Origin: Bacillota bacterium
GTDB lineage: Bacteria; Bacillota; Limnochordia; Limnochordales; Limnochordaceae
DNA: 64,000 nt
Assembly (NCBI GenBank): GCA_017577405.1
Contig: PIUA01000027.1
Coordinates: forward strand, 1 to 64,000
Reading direction: 5' to 3'
The translations under genes were made by a program, and so were the position numbers. The notes beneath the pieces are model-generated. The model had not been told where the DNA came from. It worked only from the letters and a program-made list of their open reading frames with translations, and searched no databases. Positions 1 to 9,276 of this stretch are shown one piece after another; the stretch's first letter is position 1, and each line of letters begins with the position of its first letter.

Positions 1-248
1 TGATCCAGAGCGCTTTGGAGGCTCTCGGTGAGCTGATCCTGGAGATGGGTGAGGACCGCTGCCTGAAAGACCTCCTGCCACGTCGACGCGAGGCGATGGG
101 CCTCGTCCGCGGTCTTGGCCCTCACCGTCACCGTCAAGAGGCCGGTGTTCCCATCGAGGCTGGCCGTGAACCGACGGCGAAGGCTGGCGGCCGTCGCCTC
201 CGGTACCAGTTGGGGTGGACTCGGCCTACTCGTACCTGAGGGCCTCAA
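1..248 (-). CDS. Partial protein, Wzz/chain-length-determinant-like (runs off left edge)
   Basis: An open minus-strand frame leaves the window at base 1 and overlaps the end of the upstream permease gene. Readable residues include LRRRFTASLDGNTGLLTVTV followed by a helix-like stretch (AKTADEAHRLASTWQEVFQ). This resembles the part of Wzz/GumC-type polysaccharide co-polymerases in which a 'GLLTVTV' strand precedes an 'A..AN.W...F' helix. The start is unclear: TTG at 248 and CTG at 209 are in frame, and no good ribosome-binding site is visible. A normal N-terminal membrane segment is not visible, so this could be a truncated gene or a small unrelated protein. The family call is weak and rests on pattern recognition alone. 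Confidence 0.4.
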   Translation of the reverse strand, partial: MRPSGTSRPSPPQLVPEATAASLRRRFTASLDGNTGLLTVTVRAKTADEAHRLASTWQEVFQAAVLTHLQDQLTESLQSALD

Positions 249-1437
249 TGGGATCCAGCCGGGAAGCCCGCCACGCGGGGTAGACGCCGAAGAAGAGGCC
301 CACGGCTAAGGCGAAGCCCAGGGCCAGGGCGATGGTGACCGGTTCGACGGCGAAGGCCCACTGGCCCGCCCGGGCCAGGTACCAGCCGGCGGCCACCCCC
401 AGGAGCACCCCGACGATGCCGCCCAGGCCGCTCAGGGTGATGGACTCCACCAGGAACTGGAGGAGGACGTGGCGGCTCTTAGCCCCCACGGCTTTGCGGA
501 TGCCGATCTCCCGGGTCCGCTCGGTGACCGAGACCATCATGATGTTCATGATACCGATGCCGCCCACGAGCAGGGAGATGCCGGTGATCCCCGCCAGGAG
601 CAGGGTGAGGGTGCCCGTGGTCTGGGCCATGGTCTCCAGGAGCTCCTGCTGGCTGGTGATGACGAAGCGGTCCGCGCTCCCCAGGCGTTGGGTGAGGAAG
701 TTGGTCAGGGCCTGCTGGGCGAGCGGCGTCCACTCAGGGCCCAGGCTGGAGACCTGGATGCTGTTCACCCGGTCCCGGCCGAAGAGGCGCTTCTGCGCGG
801 TGGTGATGGGGACCAGCACCTGATCACCCATGGAGAAGAAGCCCTGGGTCCGGGGGGTCATCACCCCCACCACGGTGAAGGGGACGCTGCCGATGCGGAT
901 GGTCTGGCCGATGGGGGAGCGGCCCGACTCGCCGAAGAGGTCCTCCATGGCCACGTCGCCCAGCACCGCCACCCGGGCGAGGCTGGCCACCTCGTCGGCG
1001 GTGAAGAAGCGCCCTTCCGCCACGGCCCAGTTGAGCTGCTCGATGTACTCAGGCGTCGTCCCCACCACCCGGGTGGAGGTGGCCTCCCGCCCCCACGCGA
1101 CGGTGAAGCTGCCGCTGGCCTCCGCGGAGAGGCTCCGGATGCCGGGGAGCTGGGCCTCCTGGAGCTCCCGCAGGTGGTCCAGGGTGAGGAGGTCCACGCT
1201 GCCTCGGGCCATGGGGGTGCCGGGGGTGCGGCGGATCCGGCCGGGGGAGATGGTGATCAGGTCGGTGCCGAGGCTGGCGATCTGCTCGGTCACCGAGCGG
1301 CTCGCCCCCTGGCCGATGGAGACCAGCCCCACCACCGCCGCCACGCCGATGATGACCCCCAGCATCGTAAGGAACGAGCGAAGCTTGTTGGCGGTGAGGC
1401 TGGCCAAGGCCATCCGGATGCTCTCCAGGAGACTCAC
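226..1437 (-). CDS. MacB/FtsX-type ABC transporter permease (second copy)
   Basis: 403-residue inner-membrane subunit of a MacAB-TolC-like exporter. The N-terminus has the family pattern [16 protein letters not shown] as the first membrane segment, then a large periplasmic MacB-PCD domain (about residues 40-270), then three C-terminal FtsX membrane segments with the conserved cytoplasmic loop [15 protein letters not shown]. It carries no ATPase domain. It is the last recognisable member of the export operon and follows its own adaptor (1496-2776) and TolC-like channel (2864-4060). No ATPase accompanies this second set, so it probably shares the ATPase at 5311-6177. Close relative of the permease at 4106-5314. 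Substrate unknown. Confidence 0.9.
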   Translation of the reverse strand: MSLLESIRMALASLTANKLRSFLTMLGVIIGVAAVVGLVSIGQGASRSVTEQIASLGTDLITISPGRIRRTPGTPMARGSVDLLTLDHLRELQEAQLPGIRSLSAEASGSFTVAWGREATSTRVVGTTPEYIEQLNWAVAEGRFFTADEVASLARVAVLGDVAMEDLFGESGRSPIGQTIRIGSVPFTVVGVMTPRTQGFFSMGDQVLVPITTAQKRLFGRDRVNSIQVSSLGPEWTPLAQQALTNFLTQRLGSADRFVITSQQELLETMAQTTGTLTLLLAGITGISLLVGGIGIMNIMMVSVTERTREIGIRKAVGAKSRHVLLQFLVESITLSGLGGIVGVLLGVAAGWYLARAGQWAFAVEPVTIALALGFALAVGLFFGVYPAWRASRLDPIEALRYE

Positions 1438-1495
1438 TCGCGGACCCTCCTCTCCGACGGCGATTGGGGCGGCGACTGGCGGGCCATGAGGCCCA

Positions 1496-2776
1496 TCAGA
1501 ACCGGATGACGGGCATGGGCCCCCGGCCGCCGGGGCCGCTCCGGCCGGGTCCAGCCCCGGGCAGGCCCCCCGCCTGGATGACCACCGTGTCCTCGGCCGT
1601 CAGGCCGGCGATGATCTCCGCGTAGCGGCCGTCGGTCAGGCCCACCTGGATGGGAACGGCTCGGGTGCTCCCATCGGGTTGAGCCACCAGCACCATATCC
1701 TGGTTCCCCTGGCGGAAGATGGCCTCCAAGGGGAGGCGGAGGGCGTCGGGCTTCTCCTCCACCACGATGGCCACGTCGACGGTCATGCCGGGGCGGAGGA
1801 GGTTGGCCTCGTTCTCCAGCTCCACCGTGACGTCGAAGGTGACGATGCCGCTCTGGGTGGTGCCGACGGTGGCCACCGAGGTGACCGTCCCCTCAAAGAT
1901 CCGGCCCGGGGCGGCGTCCGCCTCCACCCGAGCGGGCAGCCCCCGGCGGACCCGGTTCACATCGATCTCGTGGACGGGCACCGTCACCCGCATCCGGTCC
2001 AGGCGGCCCACAGTGGCCACCACCGCGCCCTCCTGGATGGTCTCGCCCGCCTCCACCTGCACCGAAAGGACCGTCCCGGTGAGGGGCGAGCGGATCTCGG
2101 CCCACTTCAGCTCCTCCTCGGCCAGGGCCAGGTTGGCCTCAGCCTCGGCCACCTGGGCCTGGGCCACCTCCACGTCGGCCGGGTCGGGGCCGGCGGTCAG
2201 CTCGGCCAGCTCCTGCTCCGCCAGCTGCAGCTGCCGCCGGGCCAGGGCCAGATCCTGCTCCAGCTGGGCCAGCTCTGCCGGGGCGACAGCCCCCTGGGCG
2301 GCCAGCCGCTGGGTCTGCTCCACCTCCCGGGCGAGCCGTTCCACCTGGAGCCGAGCCTGCGCCACCGCGTGCTCCTGGCGCAAGAGCTCCGCCTCCGACG
2401 GGCCGGCCAGGAGCTTGCGCAGGTTGGCCTGGGCGGAGGTGAGGCTGGCCCGGGCCCGGGTGACGGCCAGCCGCAGGTCTGTGGGATCCAGCGCGACCAA
2501 GAGCTGGCCCGCCTCCACGGCCTCCCCTTCCTGGACGGCCACCTGGCTCACGGGCCCCGCCGCCCGGCTGACCACCTCAATCTGAATCAGGGGCTCCAGA
2601 CTGCCCACCGCGGTGAGGACGTCCTCCATGGGGCCGATGTTGGGCTGGATGCGGACGATCTGCCCTTGGGCGACCGCGGTGGGATCCGGGACCGGACGGG
2701 CCCAGGTCCAGTAGCCCCAACCGGCGAGGCCCAGCACCAGAACGGCTGCCCCGAGCCAGAGAAGCCTGCGTCGCAT
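1496..2776 (-). CDS. HlyD/MacA-type membrane-fusion protein (second copy)
   Basis: 426-residue periplasmic adaptor linking an inner-membrane permease to a TolC-type channel. One N-terminal membrane anchor (LLWLGAAVLVLGLAGWGYW) is followed by a lipoyl-like half, a long alanine/glutamine-rich coiled coil (about residues 105-225, containing repeated AQ/EQ heptads), the second lipoyl half (SPLTGTVLSVQVEAGE) and beta-barrel domains ending in a glycine/proline tail. It lies between TolC-like 2864-4060 and permease 226-1437 in the same direction. An 87-bp gap upstream contains a 7-bp hairpin (2802-2822). Ribosome-binding site is weak (AGGTGG). Confidence 0.9.
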   Translation of the reverse strand: MRRRLLWLGAAVLVLGLAGWGYWTWARPVPDPTAVAQGQIVRIQPNIGPMEDVLTAVGSLEPLIQIEVVSRAAGPVSQVAVQEGEAVEAGQLLVALDPTDLRLAVTRARASLTSAQANLRKLLAGPSEAELLRQEHAVAQARLQVERLAREVEQTQRLAAQGAVAPAELAQLEQDLALARRQLQLAEQELAELTAGPDPADVEVAQAQVAEAEANLALAEEELKWAEIRSPLTGTVLSVQVEAGETIQEGAVVATVGRLDRMRVTVPVHEIDVNRVRRGLPARVEADAAPGRIFEGTVTSVATVGTTQSGIVTFDVTVELENEANLLRPGMTVDVAIVVEEKPDALRLPLEAIFRQGNQDMVLVAQPDGSTRAVPIQVGLTDGRYAEIIAGLTAEDTVVIQAGGLPGAGPGRSGPGGRGPMPVIRF

Positions 2777-2801
2777 CAGCTGCCACCTGCCTTGGGAGGA
2801 T

Positions 2802-2822
2802 CAGACCCTCACCGCGGGTCTG
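2802..2822 (-). other. Hairpin in the gap between TolC-like and adaptor genes
   Basis: Perfect 7-bp stem CAGACCC/GGGTCTG around a 7-base loop. It lies in the 87-bp gap inside the export operon. There is no T-run, so it is more likely an mRNA-processing or partial attenuation element than a full terminator. Confidence 0.35.
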
Positions 2823-2863
2823 CCCGGAATGGTTCAGACCACCATGGTAGCACCCAATTATGA

Positions 2864-4060
2864 TCAATCTGTGACGGTCCCTGCTAGGCCGTCCAGCTGG
2901 GCCGCCTGAAGGAACCGGGCCAGACTGATCCGGTAGTCGAAGAGCGCGTTGAGGACGCTCACCTGGGCTTCGAAGGCCTTCTGCTGGGCCTCGGTCACGT
3001 CGAGGGAGGTGATGGTCCCCGCCTCGAACCGGAGCTGGGTGATGCGGAGCTGCTCGGCCGCCAGCTCCGCGGCCGCCTCCCGCAGGGGCACCTGGGCTGC
3101 CGCGGCCTGGAGGGCATCGTAGGCGTTCCGCACCTCCAGCTCCACCCGGAGGCGGGCCTGCTCCAGGGCCTGCTCCGCCTGCTTCAGCTGCAGCTCTGCC
3201 CGGGCCTGGTCCAGCCGGGGGGTGAAGGGGTTTTGGGCCAGCTCCAGGGTGATCCGGGCCGTCTCCACCCGGTCCTGGGCCTGGAGGATCTCCAGCCGCT
3301 GGGCCAAGGCGGAGGCGAGGGCCGTCTCCAGATCCACCGGCACCGGCTCGAAGAGGAGCTCCGTTTCCGCGGGGAGGACCGGCTCATCCAACGGCCGGCC
3401 CAGGAGCTGGTTGAGGGCCCGCTGGGCCGCGACCAGGGCCCGCTGGTCCGCCTCCAGCTGCATCTCCGCCTGCCGGAGCTGCTGGCGGGTCTGCTTCAGG
3501 TCCAGATCGGCCAGGGCGCCCGCGGCGTGCCGGACCTGGGCCGCCTCCAGCTGGCGCTGGACCTGCTCCAGGTTCCCCTGGCTCAGCTCCACCTGCTGGA
3601 GGCTGCGGATCAGGTCGTAGTACGCCTCGGCCACCTGGAGGGTGAGGCTGGCCAAGCTCGCCTCATGCTCCAGCTGGGCGTTCCGCCAGGCGCTCTCCGC
3701 CTCCCGCCCGCTCACCGGCGAGGGGCTCACCAGGAGGTTGGCCTTGGCCTGCTCGTACTCCAGCCGGGCCAGCTCCAGGGCCAGGTCGGCGGCCTGCCGG
3801 TCCGGCCCCTGGCGGAGGGCGATCTCGATGGCCTCATCAAGGCTGAGGCGGGCCGCCTCCGCCCCAGCTTCTTGGCCGGCGGCCTGGCCAGCCCAGAGGC
3901 CAGCGGTGAGAAGCGCGGCGGTGAGACACAGGGCCAGGGCCGGAAGGCGGCCCGCCCGGGACCGGCGCCGCGAGCCCCCGGGCGGCTGGAAGCGCGCCCT
4001 GGGCGGCTCCGGCCGGTGGGATGGGGGCGTCGGAAGGGTGAGGCGTGCATCCCGTGCCAA
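2864..4060 (-). CDS. TolC-family outer-membrane efflux protein (second copy)
   Basis: 398-residue outer-membrane channel subunit. An N-terminal hydrophobic export signal (LPALALCLTAALLTAGLWAG) is preceded by an unusually long basic, proline-rich leader of about 38 residues if the TTG at 4060 is used, so the true start may lie further in. The mature part is almost entirely amphipathic alpha-helical, rich in Ala, Gln, Glu and Leu (LSLDEAIEIAL at the start, RFEAGTITSLDVTEAQ near the end), as in the duplicated OEP repeat. It follows permease 4106-5314 by 45 bp, in the same operon. It pairs with the adaptor and permease downstream. Confidence 0.88.
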   Translation of the reverse strand: MARDARLTLPTPPSHRPEPPRARFQPPGGSRRRSRAGRLPALALCLTAALLTAGLWAGQAAGQEAGAEAARLSLDEAIEIALRQGPDRQAADLALELARLEYEQAKANLLVSPSPVSGREAESAWRNAQLEHEASLASLTLQVAEAYYDLIRSLQQVELSQGNLEQVQRQLEAAQVRHAAGALADLDLKQTRQQLRQAEMQLEADQRALVAAQRALNQLLGRPLDEPVLPAETELLFEPVPVDLETALASALAQRLEILQAQDRVETARITLELAQNPFTPRLDQARAELQLKQAEQALEQARLRVELEVRNAYDALQAAAAQVPLREAAAELAAEQLRITQLRFEAGTITSLDVTEAQQKAFEAQVSVLNALFDYRISLARFLQAAQLDGLAGTVTD

Positions 4061-4105
4061 CGGTCATCATCCTTTCACTGGCCCCGCCAGGAGGCGGGGA
4101 AGAGT

Positions 4106-5314
4106 CTACTCGTAGCGCAGGGCCTCGATGGGGTCCAACTGGGCTGCCCGCCGGGCGGGCCAGATCCCGAAGAAGAGCCCCACCGCCGCCGCAAAGCTAA
4201 AGGCCAGGGCCACGGTGGACCCTTCGATGACGAAGGGCCAGTCGCCCACCTGGGCCACCGCCCAGGTGACGAGGGCGCCGAGCCCGATTCCCAGGAGCCC
4301 GCCCAGGCCGCTCAAGGTGACGGACTCCACCACGAACTGGGTCAAGACGTAGCTGTTCTTGGCCCCCAGGGCCTTCCGGATGCCGATCTCCCGAGTCCGC
4401 TCGGTGACCGAGACCAGCATGATGTTCATGATGCCGATGCCACCCACCAGGAGCGAGATCCCCGTGATCCCCGCCAGGAGGATGGTGAGGATGCCGGTGA
4501 CCTGGCCCACCATGTCCAGGATCTGCTGCTGGGATTCAAGGCGGAAGGCCTCGGGATCGTTCATCAGCTGGGTCAGGTAGTTGCGCAGGCTCCCCTCGGC
4601 CAGCTGGGTCTGATCCGTCGCCGCGGCCACGATGATCTCCGTCAGGGGGCGGTGACCCATCACCCGGGCCCGGGCCGTGGTCAGGGGAATGACCACCAGC
4701 CGGTCGAACCCGCCGGTCACCATGCCATCTTTGGGGGCCATCCGGCCCACCACGGTGAACTGGTCGGTGCCGATGGTCACCACCTGCCCCACGGGGTCGA
4801 AGTCGGGATCCCCGAAGAGCTGCTCGATGGCCTGCGGCCCCATCACCGCCACGGGCCGGGCCTCCACCACGTCCTCCTGGCTGATGAAGCGCCCCCGGTC
4901 CACCCTCCAGTTCATCACTTGGGCCCACTCGGCGGTGGCGCCCATGACGGGCAGGGGGGTGGTCCGGTTCCCCGCCCGGATGGAGGCGGTCCCTTGCATG
5001 TCGGCCGCCACCTGGAGCACCCCGGGCAGGCGGGCCGCCTGGAGGGCCTCCAGGTGGCTCAGCTGCAGCTCCCCGGCCCGCTGCCAAATCCCGGGGGCCA
5101 CCTGGCGGTACCCGGGGCCGACGAAGATGACGTTGGCCCCGAAGCCCGAGATCTCGTCGGTCACCGCCCGGGTCGCCCCGTGGCCGATGGAGACCAGGGC
5201 CACCACCGACATGACGCCGATGATCACCCCCAGCATGGTGAGGAAGGAGCGCATCTTGTTGGCCAGCAGGCTGCTGAAGGCCATCCGGACGGCCTCCACC
5301 AGGGTGAAGATCAC
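4106..5314 (-). CDS. MacB/FtsX-type ABC transporter permease (first copy)
   Basis: 402-residue inner-membrane permease. Residues 15-40 carry [20 protein letters not shown], then the periplasmic MacB-PCD domain, then three membrane helices with [15 protein letters not shown] between them. GTG start at 5314 overlaps the ATPase stop by four bases (GTGA), which indicates translational coupling. With the ATPase, the adaptor at 6174-7466 and the TolC-like protein at 7473-8936 it makes a complete tripartite exporter of the MacAB-TolC class. Such systems export macrolides, peptides, lipids or virulence factors; the substrate here cannot be told. Confidence 0.92.
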   Translation of the reverse strand: MIFTLVEAVRMAFSSLLANKMRSFLTMLGVIIGVMSVVALVSIGHGATRAVTDEISGFGANVIFVGPGYRQVAPGIWQRAGELQLSHLEALQAARLPGVLQVAADMQGTASIRAGNRTTPLPVMGATAEWAQVMNWRVDRGRFISQEDVVEARPVAVMGPQAIEQLFGDPDFDPVGQVVTIGTDQFTVVGRMAPKDGMVTGGFDRLVVIPLTTARARVMGHRPLTEIIVAAATDQTQLAEGSLRNYLTQLMNDPEAFRLESQQQILDMVGQVTGILTILLAGITGISLLVGGIGIMNIMLVSVTERTREIGIRKALGAKNSYVLTQFVVESVTLSGLGGLLGIGLGALVTWAVAQVGDWPFVIEGSTVALAFSFAAAVGLFFGIWPARRAAQLDPIEALRYE

Positions 5315-6177
5315 GACCCCTCACCTGCCTGCTCAGCCCCGTCCTGCCGGGCCTCGCCCGCGCGCGGCCCCGCCGGCCCCTCCTGGCCCGCCGCCTCCTC
5401 CACCGGGAGGCTTTCGGGGGCGGGCGGCAGGGCTGCCAGCCGCTCGGCGGCATTCAGGGGCTCAGGCACATCCTCCACCCGCACCAGGCGCCCGTCCCGG
5501 AAGTGGAAGATCCGGTCGGCGTGGAGGGCCACCTCCCGGTCGTGGGTGACCAGAACCAGGGTGTTCCCCTCCCGGTGGATCTCCTGGAAGAGCGCCATGA
5601 TCTCCATCCCGGAGCGGGTGTCCAGGTTGCCCGTGGGCTCGTCGGCCAGCAGGATGGCCGGCCGGTTGACCAGGGCCCGGGCGATGGCCACCCGCTGGCG
5701 CTGGCCGCCCGAGAGCTGGGAGGGGAGGTGGTGAGCCCGCTGGGCCAAGCCCACCCGGGCCAGGGCCTCTTCCGCCGCCTGGCGGCGGGCCCGGTGGCTC
5801 TTCCCCGCGTAGATCATGGGCAGCTCCACGTTCTGCAGGGCCGTGAGCCGGGGCAGGAGGTTGAAGCTTTGGAAGACGAAGCCCACTTTCCGGTTCCGGA
5901 TCTCGGCCAGGCGGTTCTCCGAGAGGGTGCCCACCTCTTGGCCGTCAAGCCAGTACTGGCCCGCGGTGGGCCGGTCCAGGCAGCCCAAGAGGTTCATCAG
6001 GGTGGACTTGCCCGACCCCGACGGGCCCATGATGGCCACGAAGCTCCCCTCGGGCACCTCCAGGGTGACGTCCACCAGGGCGGGGACCTGGACATCTCCC
6101 ATCCGGTAGATCTTGGTCAGGCCCTGGGTGCGGATCACCGCCCGGGGTCCTGTGGCGACGGCGGCTGCGCGGTTCAC
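5311..6177 (-). CDS. ABC transporter ATPase, MacB/LolD type
   Basis: 288-residue cytoplasmic ATPase that powers the permease(s) of this operon. Walker [10 protein letters not shown] at 51-59, signature LSGGQ at 155-159, Walker B ILLADE at 175-180 followed by PTGNLD, typical of the LolD/FtsE/MacB branch. About 60 residues beyond the nucleotide-binding fold form a Pro/Ala/Glu-rich tail ([16 protein letters not shown]), longer than usual for the family. Four-base overlaps with both neighbours (GTGA at each junction) mark tight coupling. It is the only ATPase in an operon that contains two permeases. Confidence 0.95.
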   Translation of the reverse strand: MNRAAAVATGPRAVIRTQGLTKIYRMGDVQVPALVDVTLEVPEGSFVAIMGPSGSGKSTLMNLLGCLDRPTAGQYWLDGQEVGTLSENRLAEIRNRKVGFVFQSFNLLPRLTALQNVELPMIYAGKSHRARRQAAEEALARVGLAQRAHHLPSQLSGGQRQRVAIARALVNRPAILLADEPTGNLDTRSGMEIMALFQEIHREGNTLVLVTHDREVALHADRIFHFRDGRLVRVEDVPEPLNAAERLAALPPAPESLPVEEAAGQEGPAGPRAGEARQDGAEQAGEGS

Positions 6178-7466
6178 TCCATCGCCTCCTCCTGGCCGTT
6201 GGCCTGGGCCCGCCCCGCCTCCACCAGTTCCAGGTACCGCTGGGGCGTCATGGTGGCGGGCAGGATGATGAGGGTCTCGTCACCGGTTAGGCCCGCCTGC
6301 ACCTCGGCCATCTGATCGTTCCGGAGCCCCAGGGTGACGGGGACCACCTCGGTCACCCCATCGGGCCGGCGGGCCACCACCACGTCCTGATCTCCCTGGC
6401 GGACGACGGCCTCCAAGGGCACCTGGAGGACATCCTCCAGACGCTCCAGCAGGATCTCGACGGTGGCCGTCATCCCCGGCCGGAGTCGCTGGTCGGGGTT
6501 GGCCAGGCTGATGGTCACGTCAAAGGTGGCCACGTTCGCCTCCCGGCTCCCCTGGGGGGCGACGGCGATGACCTCCCCTTCGAAGGTCTGGCCCCGCACC
6601 GCGTCGGTCCGCACCCGGACCGGCTGGCCCACCTGGATGCTGGGCACATCCATCTCATTGACCGGCGCCACCACCTCCAGGTGGTCGGTGCGGCCCAGGC
6701 GGGCCACCACCTTTCCCGCCTCCACCGGCTGGCCCAGCCGGGTGTTGAGGACCAGGACCGCGCCGTCCATGGGGGCGGTGATCCGGGCCCGGCGGAGGTT
6801 CTCCTGAGCCCGGGCTACATCGGCTTCCGCCTGGGCCACCTGGGCCCGGGCCCGCTCCAGCTCGTATTCGGTGGGGCCCCGTTCCAGCTCGGCCAGGTGC
6901 TCCTGAGCCAGCTGCAGGGACCGCCGGGCGGCGGCGAGGCTCTGCTCCTTCTGCCGGAGCTCCTGGGGCGGGAGGGCGCCGGCCCGGGCCAGGCTCCGGG
7001 CGGAAGCCACCTCCACCTCCAGCCGGGCCACCTCCGCCTCGGCCGCGGCCACGTTGTTCCGCGCTTCCAGCCGCTGGACCGGGGTGGGCCGGTTGGCCAG
7101 GGCCGCCAGATCGGCCTGGGCCATCCGCAAAGCGGCCTCCGCCTGCTGAAGGTCGAGGCTCAGATCGCTGGGATCCAGGGCCAGGAGCAGGTCCCCCCGG
7201 CGGACCCGATCCCCCTCCCGTACGGGGAGCTCCTCCACGATCCCGGAGACCCGGGCGACCACCTCAGCCTCTTCCAGGGGCTCCAGGGTGCCCACCACCC
7301 GGGTGACCCGCTCCAGGGGCCCCCGGGAGACGGCCACCTCCCGGACCTGGCTCAAGAGCGCGGCGCTGGCCAGGCTGGCGGAGCGGTTGGCCAGAACGTA
7401 AAGGCCCCCGCCGACCAGGCCCACCACGATGAGAACCCAAAGGCCGATCTTGGCCAGCCGTCTCAT
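6174..7466 (-). CDS. HlyD/MacA-type membrane-fusion protein (first copy)
   Basis: 430-residue periplasmic adaptor. N-terminal anchor [18 protein letters not shown], lipoyl half, coiled-coil hairpin rich in Ala/Arg/Glu (about 95-225), second lipoyl half ([20 protein letters not shown]) and beta-barrel domains ([14 protein letters not shown]). It begins six bases after the stop of TolC-like 7473-8936, whose last codons supply the GGAGGAGG ribosome-binding site, and it overlaps the ATPase start. It has the same architecture as 1496-2776 but has clearly diverged from it. Confidence 0.92.
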   Translation of the reverse strand: MRRLAKIGLWVLIVVGLVGGGLYVLANRSASLASAALLSQVREVAVSRGPLERVTRVVGTLEPLEEAEVVARVSGIVEELPVREGDRVRRGDLLLALDPSDLSLDLQQAEAALRMAQADLAALANRPTPVQRLEARNNVAAAEAEVARLEVEVASARSLARAGALPPQELRQKEQSLAAARRSLQLAQEHLAELERGPTEYELERARAQVAQAEADVARAQENLRRARITAPMDGAVLVLNTRLGQPVEAGKVVARLGRTDHLEVVAPVNEMDVPSIQVGQPVRVRTDAVRGQTFEGEVIAVAPQGSREANVATFDVTISLANPDQRLRPGMTATVEILLERLEDVLQVPLEAVVRQGDQDVVVARRPDGVTEVVPVTLGLRNDQMAEVQAGLTGDETLIILPATMTPQRYLELVEAGRAQANGQEEAME

Positions 7467-7472
7467 CGGATC

Positions 7473-8936
7473 TCACTCCTCCTCCTGAGAAACGAATGAC
7501 TCCCAACCCAAGACCCGTCCCTGCTCATCCACCACCGGCAGGCCGGCCGCCCGCTGCAGGGCCGCGGCCGCGCGGAGGAGGTCGTAGCGGGCCGTCGTGG
7601 CGCCGCTCAACGCCGCCTGGTACGCCGCCTGGGCTTCGGCCAGCTGGCGGGGGGTGATGACGCCGGCATCGAACCGGATCCTTTCCGCCTCCAGGCGGAT
7701 GCGGGCCGCCTCCAGCTGGAGCTCCCTCGCCGGCAACGCCTCCAGGGCCAAGAGGTACGCCTCATGGGCCTGGCGGACTTCCTCGGCCACCGTCGTCTCC
7801 AGCTCGGCCAGCTGGCTTTCCAGCCGCTCCAGGGTGAGCCGGTGCTGCTCCAGGGCGATCTGGCGGCTGCCGCCGTCGAGGAGCGGCAGGCCCACGCTGA
7901 TGCCGGCGGACCAACCGGTGAACTGGTTCGGCTCGTTGGGGCCCGACACGGGCCCCGACCGGTAGAGGCGGGCCTGCCCCGAAAGGCTCAGCTCCCAGGT
8001 GTCCAAGGGCAGGGTGACCTCCACGCTGCCGTCCTGGCCCCTGTAGCCCCCGTTCAGTGCCAGGGTGGGCTCGAAGGGCCGCTTCAGCTCGGTCCAGGTG
8101 ATCTGGGCCTGCTGAAGGGCCTCGCGCGCGGTGAGGAGGTCGGCCCGGTGCTCCAGGGCGTGGGCGATGAGCCGCTCCACCGAGGGGAGAGCCGACGCCT
8201 GGCTGGCCGCCGGCTCCAGACCCGCGAGGTCCAGGCCGGCCAGCTCCAGCTCGGCCCGCAAGGGGAGGCCCAGCTGCCGGTTGAGGGCGGTCTGGGCCCG
8301 GGTGGCATCGAGCTGGGCTTGGGCCAGGTTCTGGCGGGCGGCGAGGGCCTCCGCCCGGGCCTCCAAGAGGTCGGCTTGGGAGGCAGCCCCCTGGCTGGCC
8401 CGCAGTTCCGTCTGGGCCAAGACCGCCTCGGCTTGGCGCAGGGCCTCGGTGCTCCGCGCCACGGCGGCCCGGGCCTCCAGGAGCTTGAGGTAGCCGTCCA
8501 GAACCGACTGGGCCACATCCTGGCGGGCTTCGGCCAGCGACCGCTCCGCCTCCCGGAGGGCCTGCTCGGCCTGGCGGATCGTCTCCGGGGCGGCGCCTCC
8601 CAGGAGGGGCTGGAGGGCCAGGCTTTGATCGAGGGTCAGGCTGACGGTCCAGGCGCCCTCTTGGCCCTCCCGGACGGTGTACCCGCTGGTCAGCCCCGCT
8701 TGGGTCCGGTAGGGCACGCCCGCCTGGCGCCAGGCAAGCTCCGCTTCCGCTAGGGCCCGCCGCTCTGCGGCCAGGGTCGGCCCCTGCTCCCACGCAAGGC
8801 GGATCGCCTCGGGCAGGGTGAGCTGCCGGGCCTCGTCGGTCTGGGCCGAGGCCGCCCAGCCGGGCGGTCCCCACCAGAGACTGGTGAGGCTGGCGAGGAG
8901 CAACAAGGCCAGGGTTGGTCTGATCCGCGCGGCCAC
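7473..8936 (-). CDS. TolC-family outer-membrane efflux protein (first copy, operon leader)
   Basis: 487-residue channel protein. I chose the GTG at 8936 because GGGAGG stands seven bases upstream and a classical signal peptide follows (RPTLALLLLASLTSLWW... AASAQ). An in-frame TTG at 8951 lacks such a site. The mature part begins LTLPEAIRLAWEQG, as in OEP-domain proteins, and contains two helical repeats separated by a beta-rich stretch (about 270-330). It is the first gene after the promoter at 8976-9004 and starts the transcript that continues to the left edge. Confidence 0.9.
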   Translation of the reverse strand: MAARIRPTLALLLLASLTSLWWGPPGWAASAQTDEARQLTLPEAIRLAWEQGPTLAAERRALAEAELAWRQAGVPYRTQAGLTSGYTVREGQEGAWTVSLTLDQSLALQPLLGGAAPETIRQAEQALREAERSLAEARQDVAQSVLDGYLKLLEARAAVARSTEALRQAEAVLAQTELRASQGAASQADLLEARAEALAARQNLAQAQLDATRAQTALNRQLGLPLRAELELAGLDLAGLEPAASQASALPSVERLIAHALEHRADLLTAREALQQAQITWTELKRPFEPTLALNGGYRGQDGSVEVTLPLDTWELSLSGQARLYRSGPVSGPNEPNQFTGWSAGISVGLPLLDGGSRQIALEQHRLTLERLESQLAELETTVAEEVRQAHEAYLLALEALPARELQLEAARIRLEAERIRFDAGVITPRQLAEAQAAYQAALSGATTARYDLLRAAAALQRAAGLPVVDEQGRVLGWESFVSQEEE

Positions 8937-8965
8937 ATCATCGCCTCCCAAATCCTAAAACAGCA

Positions 8966-8987
8966 GTGCACTAGAAGAGTAGTACAC
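8966..8987. promoter_or_regulatory. 22-bp palindromic operator over the export promoter
   Basis: GTGCACTA, six bases, TAGTACAC: eight-base arms with a single mismatched pair. The palindrome covers the -10 box (8976-8981) of the consensus promoter for the export operon, the usual position for a TetR- or MarR-type repressor site. No regulator gene of those families is in the window, so the binding protein is unknown. Confidence 0.65.
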
Positions 8988-9004
8988 CCATGCTCGCCTG
9001 TCAA
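8976..9004 (-). promoter_or_regulatory. Sigma-70 promoter of the export operon
   Basis: Minus-strand TTGACA (9004-8999, perfect -35), 17-base spacer, TACTCT (8981-8976). Transcription would begin about 30 bases upstream of the chosen GTG start of the first TolC-like gene. Confidence 0.7.
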
Positions 9005-9276
9005 GGGTTGAGATCGGCCTCCCGCCCCTGGAGGGAGAGGCGTCCAGAGGAGGGGATCCAGCCCATTCTCGCGCGCAAAAGTAACGACTTTGTGACGAAC
9101 GGCAACATCTTTGGGTGGAGATGGTTTCCAAGGGAGTCTTCGGGGATGGACGGGGCGGGGACGAGGGGGCATGGGCACCCGGGACCGCGCGGAGGAGATG
9201 CCTCCCAGGAGTGGAAGGATAGGAGCGGTCGGGTACAGCCTTCCTCAGCCGTGAACAACCGGAAGGAGGAGTCGGC

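Larger units (their letters stand above)
8937..9276. other. Divergent intergenic region, 340 bp
   Basis: Separates the leftward export operon from the rightward sugar-isomerase gene. It holds the export promoter and operator (8966-9004), an AT-richer patch at about 9065-9130, and, next to the isomerase, GGAAGGAGGAG as ribosome-binding site. I could not find a convincing rightward promoter or any small gene. Confidence 0.6.

Noticed and set aside
469-1509. Long rightward open frame antisense to the permease
   Set aside because: Composition is His/Gly/Pro/Asp-rich and featureless, a shadow of a GC-rich gene in the opposite strand; the permease motifs on the minus strand are decisive.
3233-5734. 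833-codon rightward open frame across the TolC-like, permease and ATPase genes
   Set aside because: It crosses three well-identified genes antisense and has no ribosome-binding site or domain; high GC removes stop codons.
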